The translations under genes and the position numbers were made by a program. Below are positions 7,710 through 16,554 of a stretch of DNA of 64,000 nucleotides, piece by piece. Position 1 is the stretch's first letter. Each line of letters starts with the position of its first letter. The notes under the pieces were generated by a model. The model searched no databases. It was not told where the DNA came from and saw only the letters and a program-made list of their open reading frames with translations. Source of the DNA: Ruminococcaceae bacterium Marseille-P2935 (GTDB lineage: Bacteria > Bacillota > Clostridia > Oscillospirales > Ruminococcaceae); NCBI GenBank assembly GCA_900104565.1, contig LT629952.1:1239604-1303603 (forward strand). The letters run 5' to 3'.

Positions 7710-9374
7710 ATGAAAATGCAAGTAGCAGAAGTAGTTGTAAAAATAATGGAAAAAGAAGGAATCACCGATTCCTTCGGTATTCCCGGCGCCGGCATTAACC
7801 CCGTGTATAAATATATGGGCCTGTCTTCTATCAAACACTATACCATGCGCCACGAGGAGGCTGCCGTTCATGCAGCAGACGGTTTTTACCGCGCCAGCGG
7901 CAAAATGGCTGCTGCCCTTTGCACCTCCGGCCCGGGTGCTACCAATTTTGTTACCGGTATTTATACCGCCAACATTGACTCGATTCCACTGCTGGCTATT
8001 ACCGGCCAGGCAGTTACTGCACAACTGGATAAAGACCCCTTCCAGTGTGTTGACATTGCCAAAATCTGTGAACCGGTTGCAAAAAAAACATACTGCGTCA
8101 CCAAAGCGGAAGATATTGTCCCCGTCATGACCGAGGCTTTTAGCTTAGCCAGGGGCGGTAAACCCGGCCCGGTGCTGATTGACCTGCCGTTGGATATTCA
8201 GCAGGCTGAAGTAGAATTTGACCCTGATACCTATGTTCCTGTAACTTTGGCAGCTCCTGCTGCAAAAGATGAAGAGGTTGCCAAAGCAATCGATATGATT
8301 GCCAATGCAAAAGCGCCCGTCATCATTATGGGCGGTGGCGTAATCCTCTCTCATGCAGAACAGGCTTTGGTTCAGTTTGCCGAAGAATATAACATTCCCG
8401 TTATTACCACCTACATGGCCAAAGGCGGTATTCCTGTAAACCATCCGCTTAATGCGGGCCATGCGGGCATTCAGGTTGGCCAGCCTTTGGGCAACCGTGT
8501 ACTGCAGGATTCTGACGTGGTGCTGGGTATTGGCTGCCGCTTTACCGACCGTCACACCGGAGCCATTGCCGCCTACCGCGGAAACCGCAAGTTTATTCAC
8601 GTAAACATTGAGCCTAAGGAAATTGGAAAAGTCTTCCCGGCAGACATTGGCATTGTATCTGATGCTGCTATCGCTATTGAAAAGCTCACTGCTGCAGCCA
8701 AGGCAAAGGGCCTAACCAAATTTGCTGACCGTGGAATTGCGGCACTGCGTACCGAACTGAAACGGAAAACCGATTACGACTGTACCCCCATTAAGCCACA
8801 GCGTGTTTACCAGGAAATGAACAACGTTTTTGATGATGACACCCTGTTTACCACCGGCTGCGGCCTGACCCAAATCTGGTCCGGCCAACTGCAGGATATT
8901 AACAAACCACGCCATTACCTGCCTTCTGGCGGCGCAGGTACTTTGGGCTTTGACATTCCTGCATTAATTGGTGCCAAGGTTGCCCAGCCCGATAAAACCG
9001 CGGTTGCTGTTATGGGTGATTTCGGCTTTACCTTCCTGGTGGAAGAGTTTGCAGTAGCAGCAGCTTACCATCTGCCCATCATTGTGGTGATTGTCAACAA
9101 TGCATACCTTGGGTTGATTCGTCAGAACCAGAATTATGCTTATAATTACGAATATGCTGTTGAAATGAAGGTAAACCAGAGCATGATGGATTATGTAAAA
9201 GTAGCCCAGGGCTTTGGCGGGGACGGCGAGCGGGTATTTAAGCCTGAAGACATTGCGCCCGCTATGGAACGTGCTAAAAAGTCTAAGGTGCCTTACATTA
9301 TTGACATTGTCTGCGAAGAAAAAACCGACTGCTCAATGGGCGGCGCCATTGACAATATTCGTGAGTTTATTTAA
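7710..9374 (+). CDS. gcl: Glyoxylate carboligase-like ThDP enzyme
   Basis: 554 aa. Glyoxylate carboligase condenses two glyoxylates to tartronate semialdehyde and CO2, using ThDP, FAD and Mg2+. Recognition is by family-specific blocks: EFDPDTYVP, GCRFTDRHTGA, IGIVSDA, KPQRVYQEMNNVF, NNAYLGLIRQNQ, and an ending SMGGAIDNIREF. ThDP/Mg binding region is GDFGFTF...NN. Unlike E. coli Gcl, where the position equivalent to the usual catalytic Glu is Val51, this protein has Glu49 in RHEEAAVH, the standard residue of acetolactate-synthase-type enzymes, so a different carboligation is possible. ATG 7710 has AGGAGG 6 nt upstream. Monocistronic, divergent from the IclR gene, which is its likeliest local regulator. 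Confidence 0.8.
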   Translation: MKMQVAEVVVKIMEKEGITDSFGIPGAGINPVYKYMGLSSIKHYTMRHEEAAVHAADGFYRASGKMAAALCTSGPGATNFVTGIYTANIDSIPLLAITGQAVTAQLDKDPFQCVDIAKICEPVAKKTYCVTKAEDIVPVMTEAFSLARGGKPGPVLIDLPLDIQQAEVEFDPDTYVPVTLAAPAAKDEEVAKAIDMIANAKAPVIIMGGGVILSHAEQALVQFAEEYNIPVITTYMAKGGIPVNHPLNAGHAGIQVGQPLGNRVLQDSDVVLGIGCRFTDRHTGAIAAYRGNRKFIHVNIEPKEIGKVFPADIGIVSDAAIAIEKLTAAAKAKGLTKFADRGIAALRTELKRKTDYDCTPIKPQRVYQEMNNVFDDDTLFTTGCGLTQIWSGQLQDINKPRHYLPSGGAGTLGFDIPALIGAKVAQPDKTAVAVMGDFGFTFLVEEFAVAAAYHLPIIVVIVNNAYLGLIRQNQNYAYNYEYAVEMKVNQSMMDYVKVAQGFGGDGERVFKPEDIAPAMERAKKSKVPYIIDIVCEEKTDCSMGGAIDNIREFI

Positions 9375-9461
9375 GCGGGAATATTCAGGCTTCTAAACTT
9401 ACAGATGCATTCTGATGATGGTATATTTCACCAATATCTGTTTCCAATATTTTTTATTTCC

Positions 9462-9499
9462 AGAGGGGTCCACTGAAAGGTGGGCCCCTCTCTTTTTTA
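9462..9499 (+). terminator. Terminator of the carboligase gene
   Basis: AGAGGGG and CCAC pair with GGTGG and CCCCTCT around a short loop, followed by TTTTTT at 9493-9498. Confidence 0.85.
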
Positions 9500-9841
9500 T
9501 TTTGTACCGGAACTGTTCTTGATTTCAAATGAATAACACAGAGCCCTTTCAAAAATACGGCATTCTCTCCACTGGGGGTGGTATATTCCACGAAAAGCTT
9601 TTGTTAAAAGAATAAAGTATCCGCCCCTATTTAAGATGTGGGGCGTTGTTTTGGCAATCACGGAGAAGTTCTCCTTTTCATAGAGCAGTGCTTTTAAAAG
9701 GGCCAACGCGGAGTAAAATACCATTATATCCAAATAAATGCAAGATATTATTTTCATCTGTAATGGCCGGTTAATACACCATTTTGGCCGGCTTTTCATA
9801 GGATAAACCAACCGATTTTAGAGATAGGAGAGAACTGCACC
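9500..9841. other. Intergenic region, no convincing gene
   Basis: A 104-codon minus-strand frame (9497-9811) runs through here, but it has no ribosome site, starts at TTG and ends inside the T-run of the carboligase terminator, so I do not call it. AGGAGAG at the right end serves the next gene. Confidence 0.4.
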
Positions 9842-10507
9842 ATGCCAGATGATTTGTTGGAATTTGCCTATGACCGTACCCGTGCTGTGGCCTATGCCCA
9901 TACCTGGGCCTATTTTCGAAACCCGGAGTTTTACAATTTTAATGAAATTGGGGGAGATTGCACCAATTTTGCCTCACAGTGTATTTTTGCAGGTAGCGGA
10001 GTTATGAACTATACCCCTACCTACGGCTGGTATTACATAGACCTGAACGACCGTGCCCCTGCCTGGACAGGCGTTATTTACCTGTTTAATTTTCTTACCA
10101 CCAACCAAGGGGTGGGGCCTTTTGGCCGTGAGGTGCCTATGGAAGAAGTAAGGCCCGGAGATATTGTTCAGCTTCAAATTAATCAGGCTACCTTTCATCA
10201 TACTCCGGTAATCGTTGCTATCGAAGGAAGCGGCCCTCCCAGCTTAGACAGTATTATTGTCGCGGCACACTCCAGCGACTGTGACTGCCGCCCCCTTTCC
10301 AGTTACAGCATACAAGCGGTTCGTTTTATTCATATTGAAGGGGTACGATCTCGTCAATTAGTTACGCTTCCCCCCATACCCGTTCCGCTTCCCCATCCCA
10401 CCATTTCATCTCAGCCTGCTACCCCGGCCCGGCCCACCATGCCTGGCGCACCAACAATCCTCGAAGAAAGGCCTTTTCCCATGCCGCTACCTACCCAGGA
10501 GGCTTAA
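9842..10507 (+). CDS. Amidase domain (Amidase_6) protein, cysteine hydrolase fold
   Basis: 221 aa. The N-terminal 160 residues match the Amidase_6 pattern: YDRTRAVAYAHTWAYFRNP then GGDCTNFASQCIFAGS, where Cys is the probable nucleophile, followed by HHTPVIV with the probable catalytic His and AAHSSDCDCRPLSSY. These NlpC/P60-like proteins are common in spore-formers and are thought to act on peptidoglycan or other amide bonds; substrate unproven. No signal peptide or membrane segment is visible, so export would need another route, for example deposition in the spore. The C-terminal 45 residues are rich in Pro (PLPHPTISSQPATPARPTMP). ATG at 9842 with AGGAGAG 7-8 nt upstream. Alone in its transcript, closed by a terminator. 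Confidence 0.8.
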   Translation: MPDDLLEFAYDRTRAVAYAHTWAYFRNPEFYNFNEIGGDCTNFASQCIFAGSGVMNYTPTYGWYYIDLNDRAPAWTGVIYLFNFLTTNQGVGPFGREVPMEEVRPGDIVQLQINQATFHHTPVIVAIEGSGPPSLDSIIVAAHSSDCDCRPLSSYSIQAVRFIHIEGVRSRQLVTLPPIPVPLPHPTISSQPATPARPTMPGAPTILEERPFPMPLPTQEA

Positions 10508-10529
10508 ATTATAATACCTGAAATAAAAA

Positions 10530-10553
10530 GAAGCGATGCACCGCTTCTTTTTT
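10530..10553 (+). terminator. Terminator after the amidase-6 gene
   Basis: GAAGCG / CGCTTC stem with a 6-nt loop and six T residues. Confidence 0.85.
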
Positions 10554-10745
10554 GCTGGGGAAAAGCTTTCAAAACAGCCATCGTTCTATGGCCGCCAGCC
10601 TGGCCCTGGACACAAAGCTGCACCAGAATACCTGTTTCAGTCACTCTGCCCATTTTAAGTGAATGCCAGGCTTTTATTTGAATGGACAGAAGTCCAACCG
10701 GTTGGTATAATCAAAACATAATGGTTTGAAAGGGGGATCTTATCT

Positions 10746-11495
10746 GTGTGCAATAGACGGCGCCGAATTGCCCTTGCGGCTTTGATCATCCTTTGCTGTG
10801 TCGCCGTAATCGCATGGTTATTTTGGGAGGGTATTTTATGGTTCAATCAACCAGATCGTTCTCAATACCCTATCCGGGGAGTAGACGTATCTTCCTATCA
10901 GGGAGAGATCGACTGGCCTGTTTTAGCAGAGCAGGGAATTCAATTTGCATATATAAAAGCCACCGAAGGCAGCAGCTACACCGACCCATATTTTTCTCAA
11001 AATTTAAATAGCGCTTGCCAAACCAATCTGCGTGTAGGTGCTTATCACTTTTTTAGCTTTGACAGCCCTGGTGTAAAACAGGCGGAAAATTTTATTGCCT
11101 CAGTGCCGGCTAATAAAACACTGCTGCCCCCGGTAGTCGATTTGGAATATTATGCAGATAAGGCTAAGAACCCACCCACCCGTGAGGATGCCCACAAAAT
11201 TTTAAAACCCCTTTTAAACACGCTTGAACAGCAATACGGGTATCAACCAATTTTATATACAACAATAGAGTGTTACGACCGTTATCTCAGCGGAGAATTC
11301 CAGGACTACGATATTTGGATTAGAGATGTGCTTACTGTCCCCACTTTAAAGGATGGCCGCCAATGGACTTTTTGGCAATACTCTCATCGCGGCCGGTTAG
11401 ATGGTTATCATGGTCCCGAGCGTTTTATTGACCTGAATGTTTTTTACGGCAGTGTAGAACAATGGGAACAATACGGGCTGGGCACTCTTTCGTAA
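10746..11495 (+). CDS. GH25 lysozyme, membrane-anchored
   Basis: 249 aa. Glycoside hydrolase family 25 muramidase that cuts the MurNAc-GlcNAc bond of peptidoglycan. N-terminus MCNRRRRIALAALIILCCVA... gives one membrane segment (about residues 8-28) that may anchor the enzyme outside the membrane. Family motifs: RGVDVSSYQGEIDW with the first Asp, FAYIKATEGSSYTDPYF, GAYHFF, PPVVDLEY with the catalytic Asp-x-Glu pair, and a C-terminal WTFWQYSHRGRLDGY ... IDLNVF. Start is GTG 10746 with AAAGGGGG 9 nt upstream. Followed by a terminator, so monocistronic. Possible roles are wall turnover or sporulation. Confidence 0.92.
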   Translation: MCNRRRRIALAALIILCCVAVIAWLFWEGILWFNQPDRSQYPIRGVDVSSYQGEIDWPVLAEQGIQFAYIKATEGSSYTDPYFSQNLNSACQTNLRVGAYHFFSFDSPGVKQAENFIASVPANKTLLPPVVDLEYYADKAKNPPTREDAHKILKPLLNTLEQQYGYQPILYTTIECYDRYLSGEFQDYDIWIRDVLTVPTLKDGRQWTFWQYSHRGRLDGYHGPERFIDLNVFYGSVEQWEQYGLGTLS

Positions 11496-11518
11496 ATGGT
11501 GATCAATAAAATAATAGT

Positions 11519-11546
11519 AAAAGGAACGGCGATAGCCGCTCCTTTT
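11519..11546 (+). terminator. Terminator of the GH25 gene
   Basis: AAAAGGA-CGGC / GCCG-TCCTTTT with a GATA loop and single mismatch, then ATTTTTT. Confidence 0.85.
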
Positions 11547-11608
11547 ATTTTTTCTCCAATCATTATTTTTTTACCTGAATCTGAATTTTCTGGAAATAAA
11601 CTGCATGC

Positions 11609-11641
11609 AAAAACCCCCCGCTTTTTAAGTGGGGGGTTTTG
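11609..11641. terminator. Bidirectional terminator
   Basis: AAAACCCCCC / GGGGGGTTTT with an inner CTT/AAG. Serves as backup for GH25 on the plus strand and lies some 300 nt beyond the lacI stop on the minus strand. The intervening 11642-11938 shows no gene or other clear signal. Confidence 0.8.
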
Positions 11642-11938
11642 CCATCCATGTAACAAACATTCAAAAATGTGGTATTATCTAAATAATATTAAAAACTTGC
11701 TACAGTCTTCAACCGAAAACCTCAAAATGCTAAAATGCTTTCAAAAAATTTGTTTTGGGAACAAGACTCCCTAGGCCAGCTTGCAGCGGAATGCATAAGC
11801 CCTGTAATGTACCTTTGCCTCACAAACTGGCAAAACAAAGTCTGTCAAAAGAAAACCGCTTATGCATTTTTAAACGGATAAACTACCCTTTTCGTAACAA
11901 TTGGAAAAACTCTGACTTAATCTGGCTGCCCAGACAGT

Positions 11939-12961
11939 TTATTGTTTGCCTTGCTCCGACCCACGAACAATCAGCTTTGGCATAAGGGTAATTCGCTGGG
12001 ACATGTCCGTTCGTGCGGTACCATTTAATCGGTCCCAACACATTTCCATTGCAATTTTGCCCATTTCATAGGTGGGGCGGTCAATAAAAGTGATGGGAAT
12101 ATTCAGCACATCTAAAATTTCAATGGCATCAAAACCTACCAGCGAAACGTCGGTGCCCAGCGTCAGGCCGGCCTCACGGATACATTTAATACAGCCCAGC
12201 GTCATCATATTGTTGCTTGAAAAAATAGCGGTGGGAGGATTGGGCAAAGCCAAAAGTTTTTTGGTCAGTTCATAGCCGCTTTGTAGTTTAAAATCGCCGT
12301 ACACAATGTAGTCCTCATTCACCGGCAGCCCCGCCATGGCAAAAGCCTGGCGGTAGCCACGCAAACGGTCACGGCCGGGCTTTGAAGTTTTAGGGCCGGC
12401 AATAATTGCAATATCCTGATGGCCAGCCTTCATCAGGCACTGTACGCCTTCCACAGCTCCCTGAATATTGTCGATAAATACCCCGTCAAACTTGGAATAT
12501 TTGACGTCCCGGTCTATTAGAATAACAGGAATACCCAAACTTTCTAAAAGGTCCAGGTATTCACTGTTAAATTCGTTGGTATCGGAGGTCGGGGTAATCA
12601 CAATCCCCTTAATACGCTGCTCTTTCAGCATTTGAAGGGATTTTTTCTCCTGTTCGGTGCTTTCGTTGGTATTGCAAAGCAGAATATTCAAATTATGGCT
12701 TTCCGCCACTAGAGAAATCCCCTTGATTACTTCACCAAAAAAAGGGTTTTCAATATCAGGCACTACAACGCCAATGGTGTTGGTGTCTTTTTTGCTGAGC
12801 CCGCGTGCCAAAGCATTTGGTGTGTAGCCAAATTCTTTAATTACACTTTCTACCAGCTCTTTCGTTTCTTTTTTTACATAGCCGCTGTTATTCAGCACCC
12901 GGGAAACCGTGGCTGAAGATACATTGGCACGTTTTGCAATATCATGAATGGTTAAGGCCAC
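11939..12961 (-). CDS. LacI-family transcriptional repressor
   Basis: 340 aa. N-terminal LacI helix-turn-helix and hinge (TIHDIAKRANVSSATVSRVLNNSGYVKKET) followed by a periplasmic-binding-protein-like effector domain (TIGVVVPDIENPFFGEVIKG, VPVILIDRDV-like segment, SLVGFDAIEILDVLNIPIT). Binds DNA as a dimer and releases it on binding a sugar or phosphorylated sugar. Start set at GTG 12961, which yields a canonical N-terminus; the longer open frame runs across the operator and promoter and cannot be coding. The operator at 12981-12994 sits 20 nt upstream, implying autorepression. Likely targets are the DUF401 permease upstream and perhaps the TPI operon 8 kb away, which share the half site CGGTTA. 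Confidence 0.92.
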   Translation of the reverse strand: MALTIHDIAKRANVSSATVSRVLNNSGYVKKETKELVESVIKEFGYTPNALARGLSKKDTNTIGVVVPDIENPFFGEVIKGISLVAESHNLNILLCNTNESTEQEKKSLQMLKEQRIKGIVITPTSDTNEFNSEYLDLLESLGIPVILIDRDVKYSKFDGVFIDNIQGAVEGVQCLMKAGHQDIAIIAGPKTSKPGRDRLRGYRQAFAMAGLPVNEDYIVYGDFKLQSGYELTKKLLALPNPPTAIFSSNNMMTLGCIKCIREAGLTLGTDVSLVGFDAIEILDVLNIPITFIDRPTYEMGKIAMEMCWDRLNGTARTDMSQRITLMPKLIVRGSEQGKQ

Positions 12962-12980
12962 CCGAATCAACCCCGTTATC

Positions 12981-12994
12981 TGTAATCGGTTACA
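12981..12994 (-). promoter_or_regulatory. LacI-family autoregulatory operator
   Basis: TGTAATCGGTTACA: TGTAA/TTACA arms around a central CG, the textbook LacI-family layout. It lies between the promoter (13040-13068) and the lacI start. A degenerate second site, CAATACGGTTTC on the minus strand, is at 13008-13019, and AAATGCGGTTATCG at 13080-13093 just upstream of the -35. Confidence 0.7.
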
Positions 12995-13039
12995 CGAATT
13001 TTTGATAGAAACCGTATTGTTATAGAACTGCTTTTGTTT

Positions 13040-13068
13040 ATTATACAATATATTTTCCCTAAATTCAA
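13040..13068 (-). promoter_or_regulatory. Promoter of lacI
   Basis: Minus strand TTGAAT (13068-13063), 17-nt spacer, TATAAT (13045-13040). The same two hexamers with the same spacing precede the DUF401 permease gene. Confidence 0.75.
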
Positions 13069-13157
13069 TGGAATAATAACGATAACCGCATTTATTTTTT
13101 GTTTATTTTTCCGGTTTTTCATTTCATATTGTTACATGTTTCCTATTCATTTTGGTG

Positions 13158-14366
13158 TTACACTATGAAAACATGTATCATAAGCAGGTACAGAATTAAC
13201 GAAACAGCAATCATAACCAGTACAACCGGCAGGGTTCGTTTTATTACCGCTGTCAGTTTTACCCGATAATAATTGCAGCAAAGCAAAATGCAAATATGGG
13301 TTGGACACAGCTGTGAAGCCAAATGCCCCATACTTGCCAGCAAAACCGTAATTGCCAATGGGCTAGGGCAAACCGCAATTGCTGCGGGAACGGTTACAGG
13401 TATCATTGCAGTAAAATTGCTGCACACACAGCCCAAAAAGAAAACCAAAGCCAACATTAGAAAAGCTGGAATGGGAAGTGCCTGAAAACTGCGGTACATG
13501 CTGTCTGCCAAACCGGTCATACCAATAACACTGGTAAAAACCATAATCGCAACCACCATGGGCAGCATATTTTTGTCCAGCGATTCTATCAAAGGTTTTT
13601 TCAGTTCTTTTATTTGGAACTTTTCGACCCATACAAACAGCAGCATGGTAATGATGCACGCCACCACAGCCTTTAGCTGAAACGCTAAAATAAGCAGAAT
13701 TACCATAAGGATCGGCCACAAATTTCTGCCGGTTTGCAGGCAGGCCATCCACATATTTTCGGTTGGTTTTTCCCGCTTGCCTTTTGGAATTTTACGCAGG
13801 AAGATGAAAGCTGGAACCGTGATATTCAAAATGGTATATGGCAGCATGGCCAGCACGAATTGCCATTCAGGCACTCCGCTGATTGCACAGATAAGAATTA
13901 CATTGGTATATACCGGCAGCAAGGCCTCAGGAATGTGCCGGTAATACGAGGTAATAAATGCCAGGTCCTCCCGGCTAATGGCCTGGGTATCGCTATTTTC
14001 CATCATAGAACCTGCAATCAGCACAGCTCCCGGCGAAGGAAGCAGCCCCATAGTCATTGGAATAGCTGCCGCTTTTATTCTGGGGTTGCAAATAAGCGCA
14101 GAAATATGTTTTTCCGCGCTTACCAGCATGTTCCTTTTTTCCATAAGCTTTTGCATTAAAATAAGCAAATATGTAACCAAAACCAATTCAATGGTTGATT
14201 GGCTAACCGCAGCTTTTGCCATTGTTTGAACTGCGGTTCCCACCGGCAGGGTATAAAGCAGGGCGGCTTCTATTGTTGCAACAAGTACTGCCCCCCACAG
14301 CGGAAGCTTCAGCTTGATTAAAATTAAGATGGAAATCAGCAGAATAAATGGTTTTAACAATTCCAC
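13158..14366 (-). CDS. DUF401-family membrane transporter
   Basis: 402 aa, about 11-12 hydrophobic segments throughout. Resembles DUF401 proteins, which belong with the ion-transporter/GntP-like carboxylate permeases; conserved-looking loops include MGLLPSPGAVLIAGSMM (residues ~108-125) and CSNFTAMIPVTVPAAIA, two re-entrant-like hairpins placed symmetrically in each half. A substrate such as an organic acid or sugar acid is a guess. GTG 14366 chosen because AAAGGA lies 7 nt upstream; the open frame can begin three codons earlier at TTG, which directly abuts that site. It lies upstream of lacI on the same strand with its own promoter overlapping an operator-like sequence, so it is probably repressed by that LacI protein. 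Confidence 0.75.
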   Translation of the reverse strand: MELLKPFILLISILILIKLKLPLWGAVLVATIEAALLYTLPVGTAVQTMAKAAVSQSTIELVLVTYLLILMQKLMEKRNMLVSAEKHISALICNPRIKAAAIPMTMGLLPSPGAVLIAGSMMENSDTQAISREDLAFITSYYRHIPEALLPVYTNVILICAISGVPEWQFVLAMLPYTILNITVPAFIFLRKIPKGKREKPTENMWMACLQTGRNLWPILMVILLILAFQLKAVVACIITMLLFVWVEKFQIKELKKPLIESLDKNMLPMVVAIMVFTSVIGMTGLADSMYRSFQALPIPAFLMLALVFFLGCVCSNFTAMIPVTVPAAIAVCPSPLAITVLLASMGHLASQLCPTHICILLCCNYYRVKLTAVIKRTLPVVLVMIAVSLILYLLMIHVFIV

Positions 14367-14397
14367 ACGGAACAATCCTTTTTTAATAAAATTTTGT

Positions 14398-14436
14398 CGA
14401 TAACCGTATTATACAAAAGAAATAGTGAGTATTCAA
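14398..14436 (-). promoter_or_regulatory. Promoter and candidate operator of the DUF401 permease gene
   Basis: Minus strand TTGAAT (14436-14431), 17-nt spacer, TATAAT (14413-14408). TAATACGGTTATCG (14411-14398) overlaps the -10 box and resembles the lacI-proximal sites (AATGCGGTTATCG at 13093-13080). Confidence 0.65.
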
Positions 14437-14466
14437 GAAGATAATACGATTAATCAACACTTTTTA

Positions 14467-16029
14467 TCATTTTTTCACCTGTTCCAGTTTTATACAGGTT
14501 TTTAGATAAGCGGTAATGCTCACCCCCTGAACACGCAGCAGCAAAGTATAAATAAGTACCGAAACAGACAAAGCCGTAACCAATGACAAAACATCGCCTG
14601 CCCCACGGCGTACCGCCCAATCAAAGCTGAATTTGGCAGAAAAACCCGCCCCTGCCGCCGAAAACCATGGGAGTATAAACCAATTCCTCCAGCGTATGGT
14701 AATGCCTGTTGACTTTTTTACCCAGCACAAATTTAAAACTGCTCCCAAAATGGAACTGAAAACATCCCCAATGACAAAACCTGCCAGCTCAACACCAGGC
14801 CGCGCAACCAAAAACCAGGTAAATGCCAGCTGAACCAGCCCTACCAGCACCACGCTTGCCGAGGCTTTTTTTTGCTTGCCTACGCCGTTGAGTATGCTGC
14901 CGGTTACCACATGATAAAATCCAAACAAATTGGCAATTGCCAATGGGGCAATGAATCTGCCGGCCTGTGCATTTTTGTACAGTACACTGGCAAGCACAGG
15001 ACCTAATGGAATGAGAACCGCCATAGCGGGAGCCGCCAACAGGCCGGTTACATGAATGGCTTTTGCCGTTTTACGTTTAATATCCCCCTTATTCTGCAGC
15101 GCCATCCCTTCTGAAAGTTTCGGTACCAAAACGGTGGTAAGGGGAAAAATAAAAGCACCTGGCAGCATTAAAAGCGGCGCTGTCATACCAAATAAAACGC
15201 CAAAAGAACTAACCGCTTGGTCTGCCGCTACACCTGCCGCTTCCAGCCGCCCAGGAATTAATATGGTATTGGCAGAGCTGATCAGGTTGTTAATGAGCCC
15301 TGCAGCCGATACCGGCAGTGCGATAGCGGCAATCCTTCCCATCAGTTCCCTTCTTGGAATCAATGCTTTACCGGTATTTCGTTTCTTTTTGGGAAGGTAG
15401 TGACGGTAGAAAAATGCCAGGCAACTGGAACTAAACACCTCACTGATTACCATGCCTGCTACAATACAGGCAGCCGCTGCGCCTGCATTGGCAGGCCTTA
15501 AGAAGTACAGCAGCGACATAACTGCTATAATCCGCACCACCTGTTCAAGAATTTCGGACGTAATTGGAGCCGCTACCACCTTAATTCCATAAAAACAGTT
15601 TTTAAAAATGTTTTCAAAACCTGTAAGCAGCAAACAGGGCAGAATAAATAAAAGAGCCGTTTGGGTGCGGCTCTCCCCTAAAATATTTTGAGAAATAGGC
15701 CCCGAAAGCAGTGCAAACAAAACAGCAGTAACCGAAAAAATACCTAAAAACAGTCCAATCGCCGTAGACACCGTCCGCCTGACCTCATTTGGCTGATGCA
15801 GCGCCATCTGCTGTGCCGACATACGAGATACCGCCAGCGTAATGCCCGACAGTGTAACCGACATAATCACCGAATAAATGGGCATAACCAGCTGGTAAAC
15901 TCCCACCCCTTCGGCCCCTGCCAGACGGCTCATTCCAATGCGGTATAAAAAACCCAGTACCTGCAGCGTCATAGAGGATGCTACCAGCATAGAGGTATTA
16001 TAAAGCACCGTTCGTTTATTAATGCGCAA
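14467..16029 (-). CDS. spoVB: SpoVB/MurJ-like polysaccharide flippase
   Basis: 520 aa with about 14 hydrophobic segments across the MATE/MOP superfamily fold (polysaccharide biosynthesis, lipid II flippase branch). SpoVB is needed for spore cortex formation; paralogues export other lipid-linked sugars. N-terminal TMLVASSMTLQVLGFLYRIGMSRLAGAEGVGVYQL is typical of SpoVB, including the SRLAGAEG motif. Start is TTG 16029 with GGGAGGA 6 nt upstream; the longer frame starting at 16053 has no site. Monocistronic. Other YtgP-type flippases share the architecture, so the gene symbol is moderately secure. Confidence 0.82.
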   Translation of the reverse strand: MRINKRTVLYNTSMLVASSMTLQVLGFLYRIGMSRLAGAEGVGVYQLVMPIYSVIMSVTLSGITLAVSRMSAQQMALHQPNEVRRTVSTAIGLFLGIFSVTAVLFALLSGPISQNILGESRTQTALLFILPCLLLTGFENIFKNCFYGIKVVAAPITSEILEQVVRIIAVMSLLYFLRPANAGAAAACIVAGMVISEVFSSSCLAFFYRHYLPKKKRNTGKALIPRRELMGRIAAIALPVSAAGLINNLISSANTILIPGRLEAAGVAADQAVSSFGVLFGMTAPLLMLPGAFIFPLTTVLVPKLSEGMALQNKGDIKRKTAKAIHVTGLLAAPAMAVLIPLGPVLASVLYKNAQAGRFIAPLAIANLFGFYHVVTGSILNGVGKQKKASASVVLVGLVQLAFTWFLVARPGVELAGFVIGDVFSSILGAVLNLCWVKKSTGITIRWRNWFILPWFSAAGAGFSAKFSFDWAVRRGAGDVLSLVTALSVSVLIYTLLLRVQGVSITAYLKTCIKLEQVKK

Positions 16030-16084
16030 CTTGATTCCTCCCGCCTGTCCCATGCTAATTTTATTCGAGCGTTACTCATCAGCC

Positions 16085-16103
16085 AAAAGCGGCAACCGCT
16101 TTT
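16085..16103. terminator. Small hairpin upstream of the flippase gene
   Basis: AAAAGCGG-CAA-CCGCTTTT followed by ATTTT on the plus strand. It could stop transcription entering from either side. The remainder of 16104-16385 shows no gene. Confidence 0.5.
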
Positions 16104-16385
16104 ATTTTAAGCATTGCATTAGTGGGTTTTGCATTTGCAGCCGTATGCAGCCGGTATGTGAAGGTCCCTGTAGAAGTTTGTTGATGCAAAAAAAACAATC
16201 AAAGGGAGAATTTCAGGAATATGTTTTTCCGTTAAACCCCAAACAACCTGCCTTGGAATACCCGTATTTCTAGTATTATCCTTAATGTTTATTCGCGCAA
16301 CGGAAGGTAAAATGACTAAAAATTTACTGCTTGGAACCGAACCAGATTAGAATTATAAAATAACGTAACTCTAAATACCAAAAAC

Positions 16386-16421
16386 AAAAAGCAGGCGGAG
16401 GAAAACCTCCGCCTGCTTTTT
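16386..16421. terminator. Strong bidirectional terminator
   Basis: Perfect 16-bp arms AAAAAGCAGGCGGAGG / CCTCCGCCTGCTTTTT around an AAAA loop, 134 nt downstream of the stand-alone FakA-like gene on the minus strand. Confidence 0.9.
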
Positions 16422-16554
16422 GTTGAAGCTCTGTATCTGCATGAAAACACCAATACATCATATACCTGCCAATACCAAACCCTCTGTCAGGAAAGTGCCA
16501 AATTATTTTAGTGCCGTGCCACTGCTTTTAAAGCGCCCAATATGCTACAGCATT

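Noticed and set aside
9497-9811. 104-codon minus-strand open frame
   Set aside because: TTG start without a ribosome site, no recognisable motif, and its stop lies in the T-run of the carboligase terminator.
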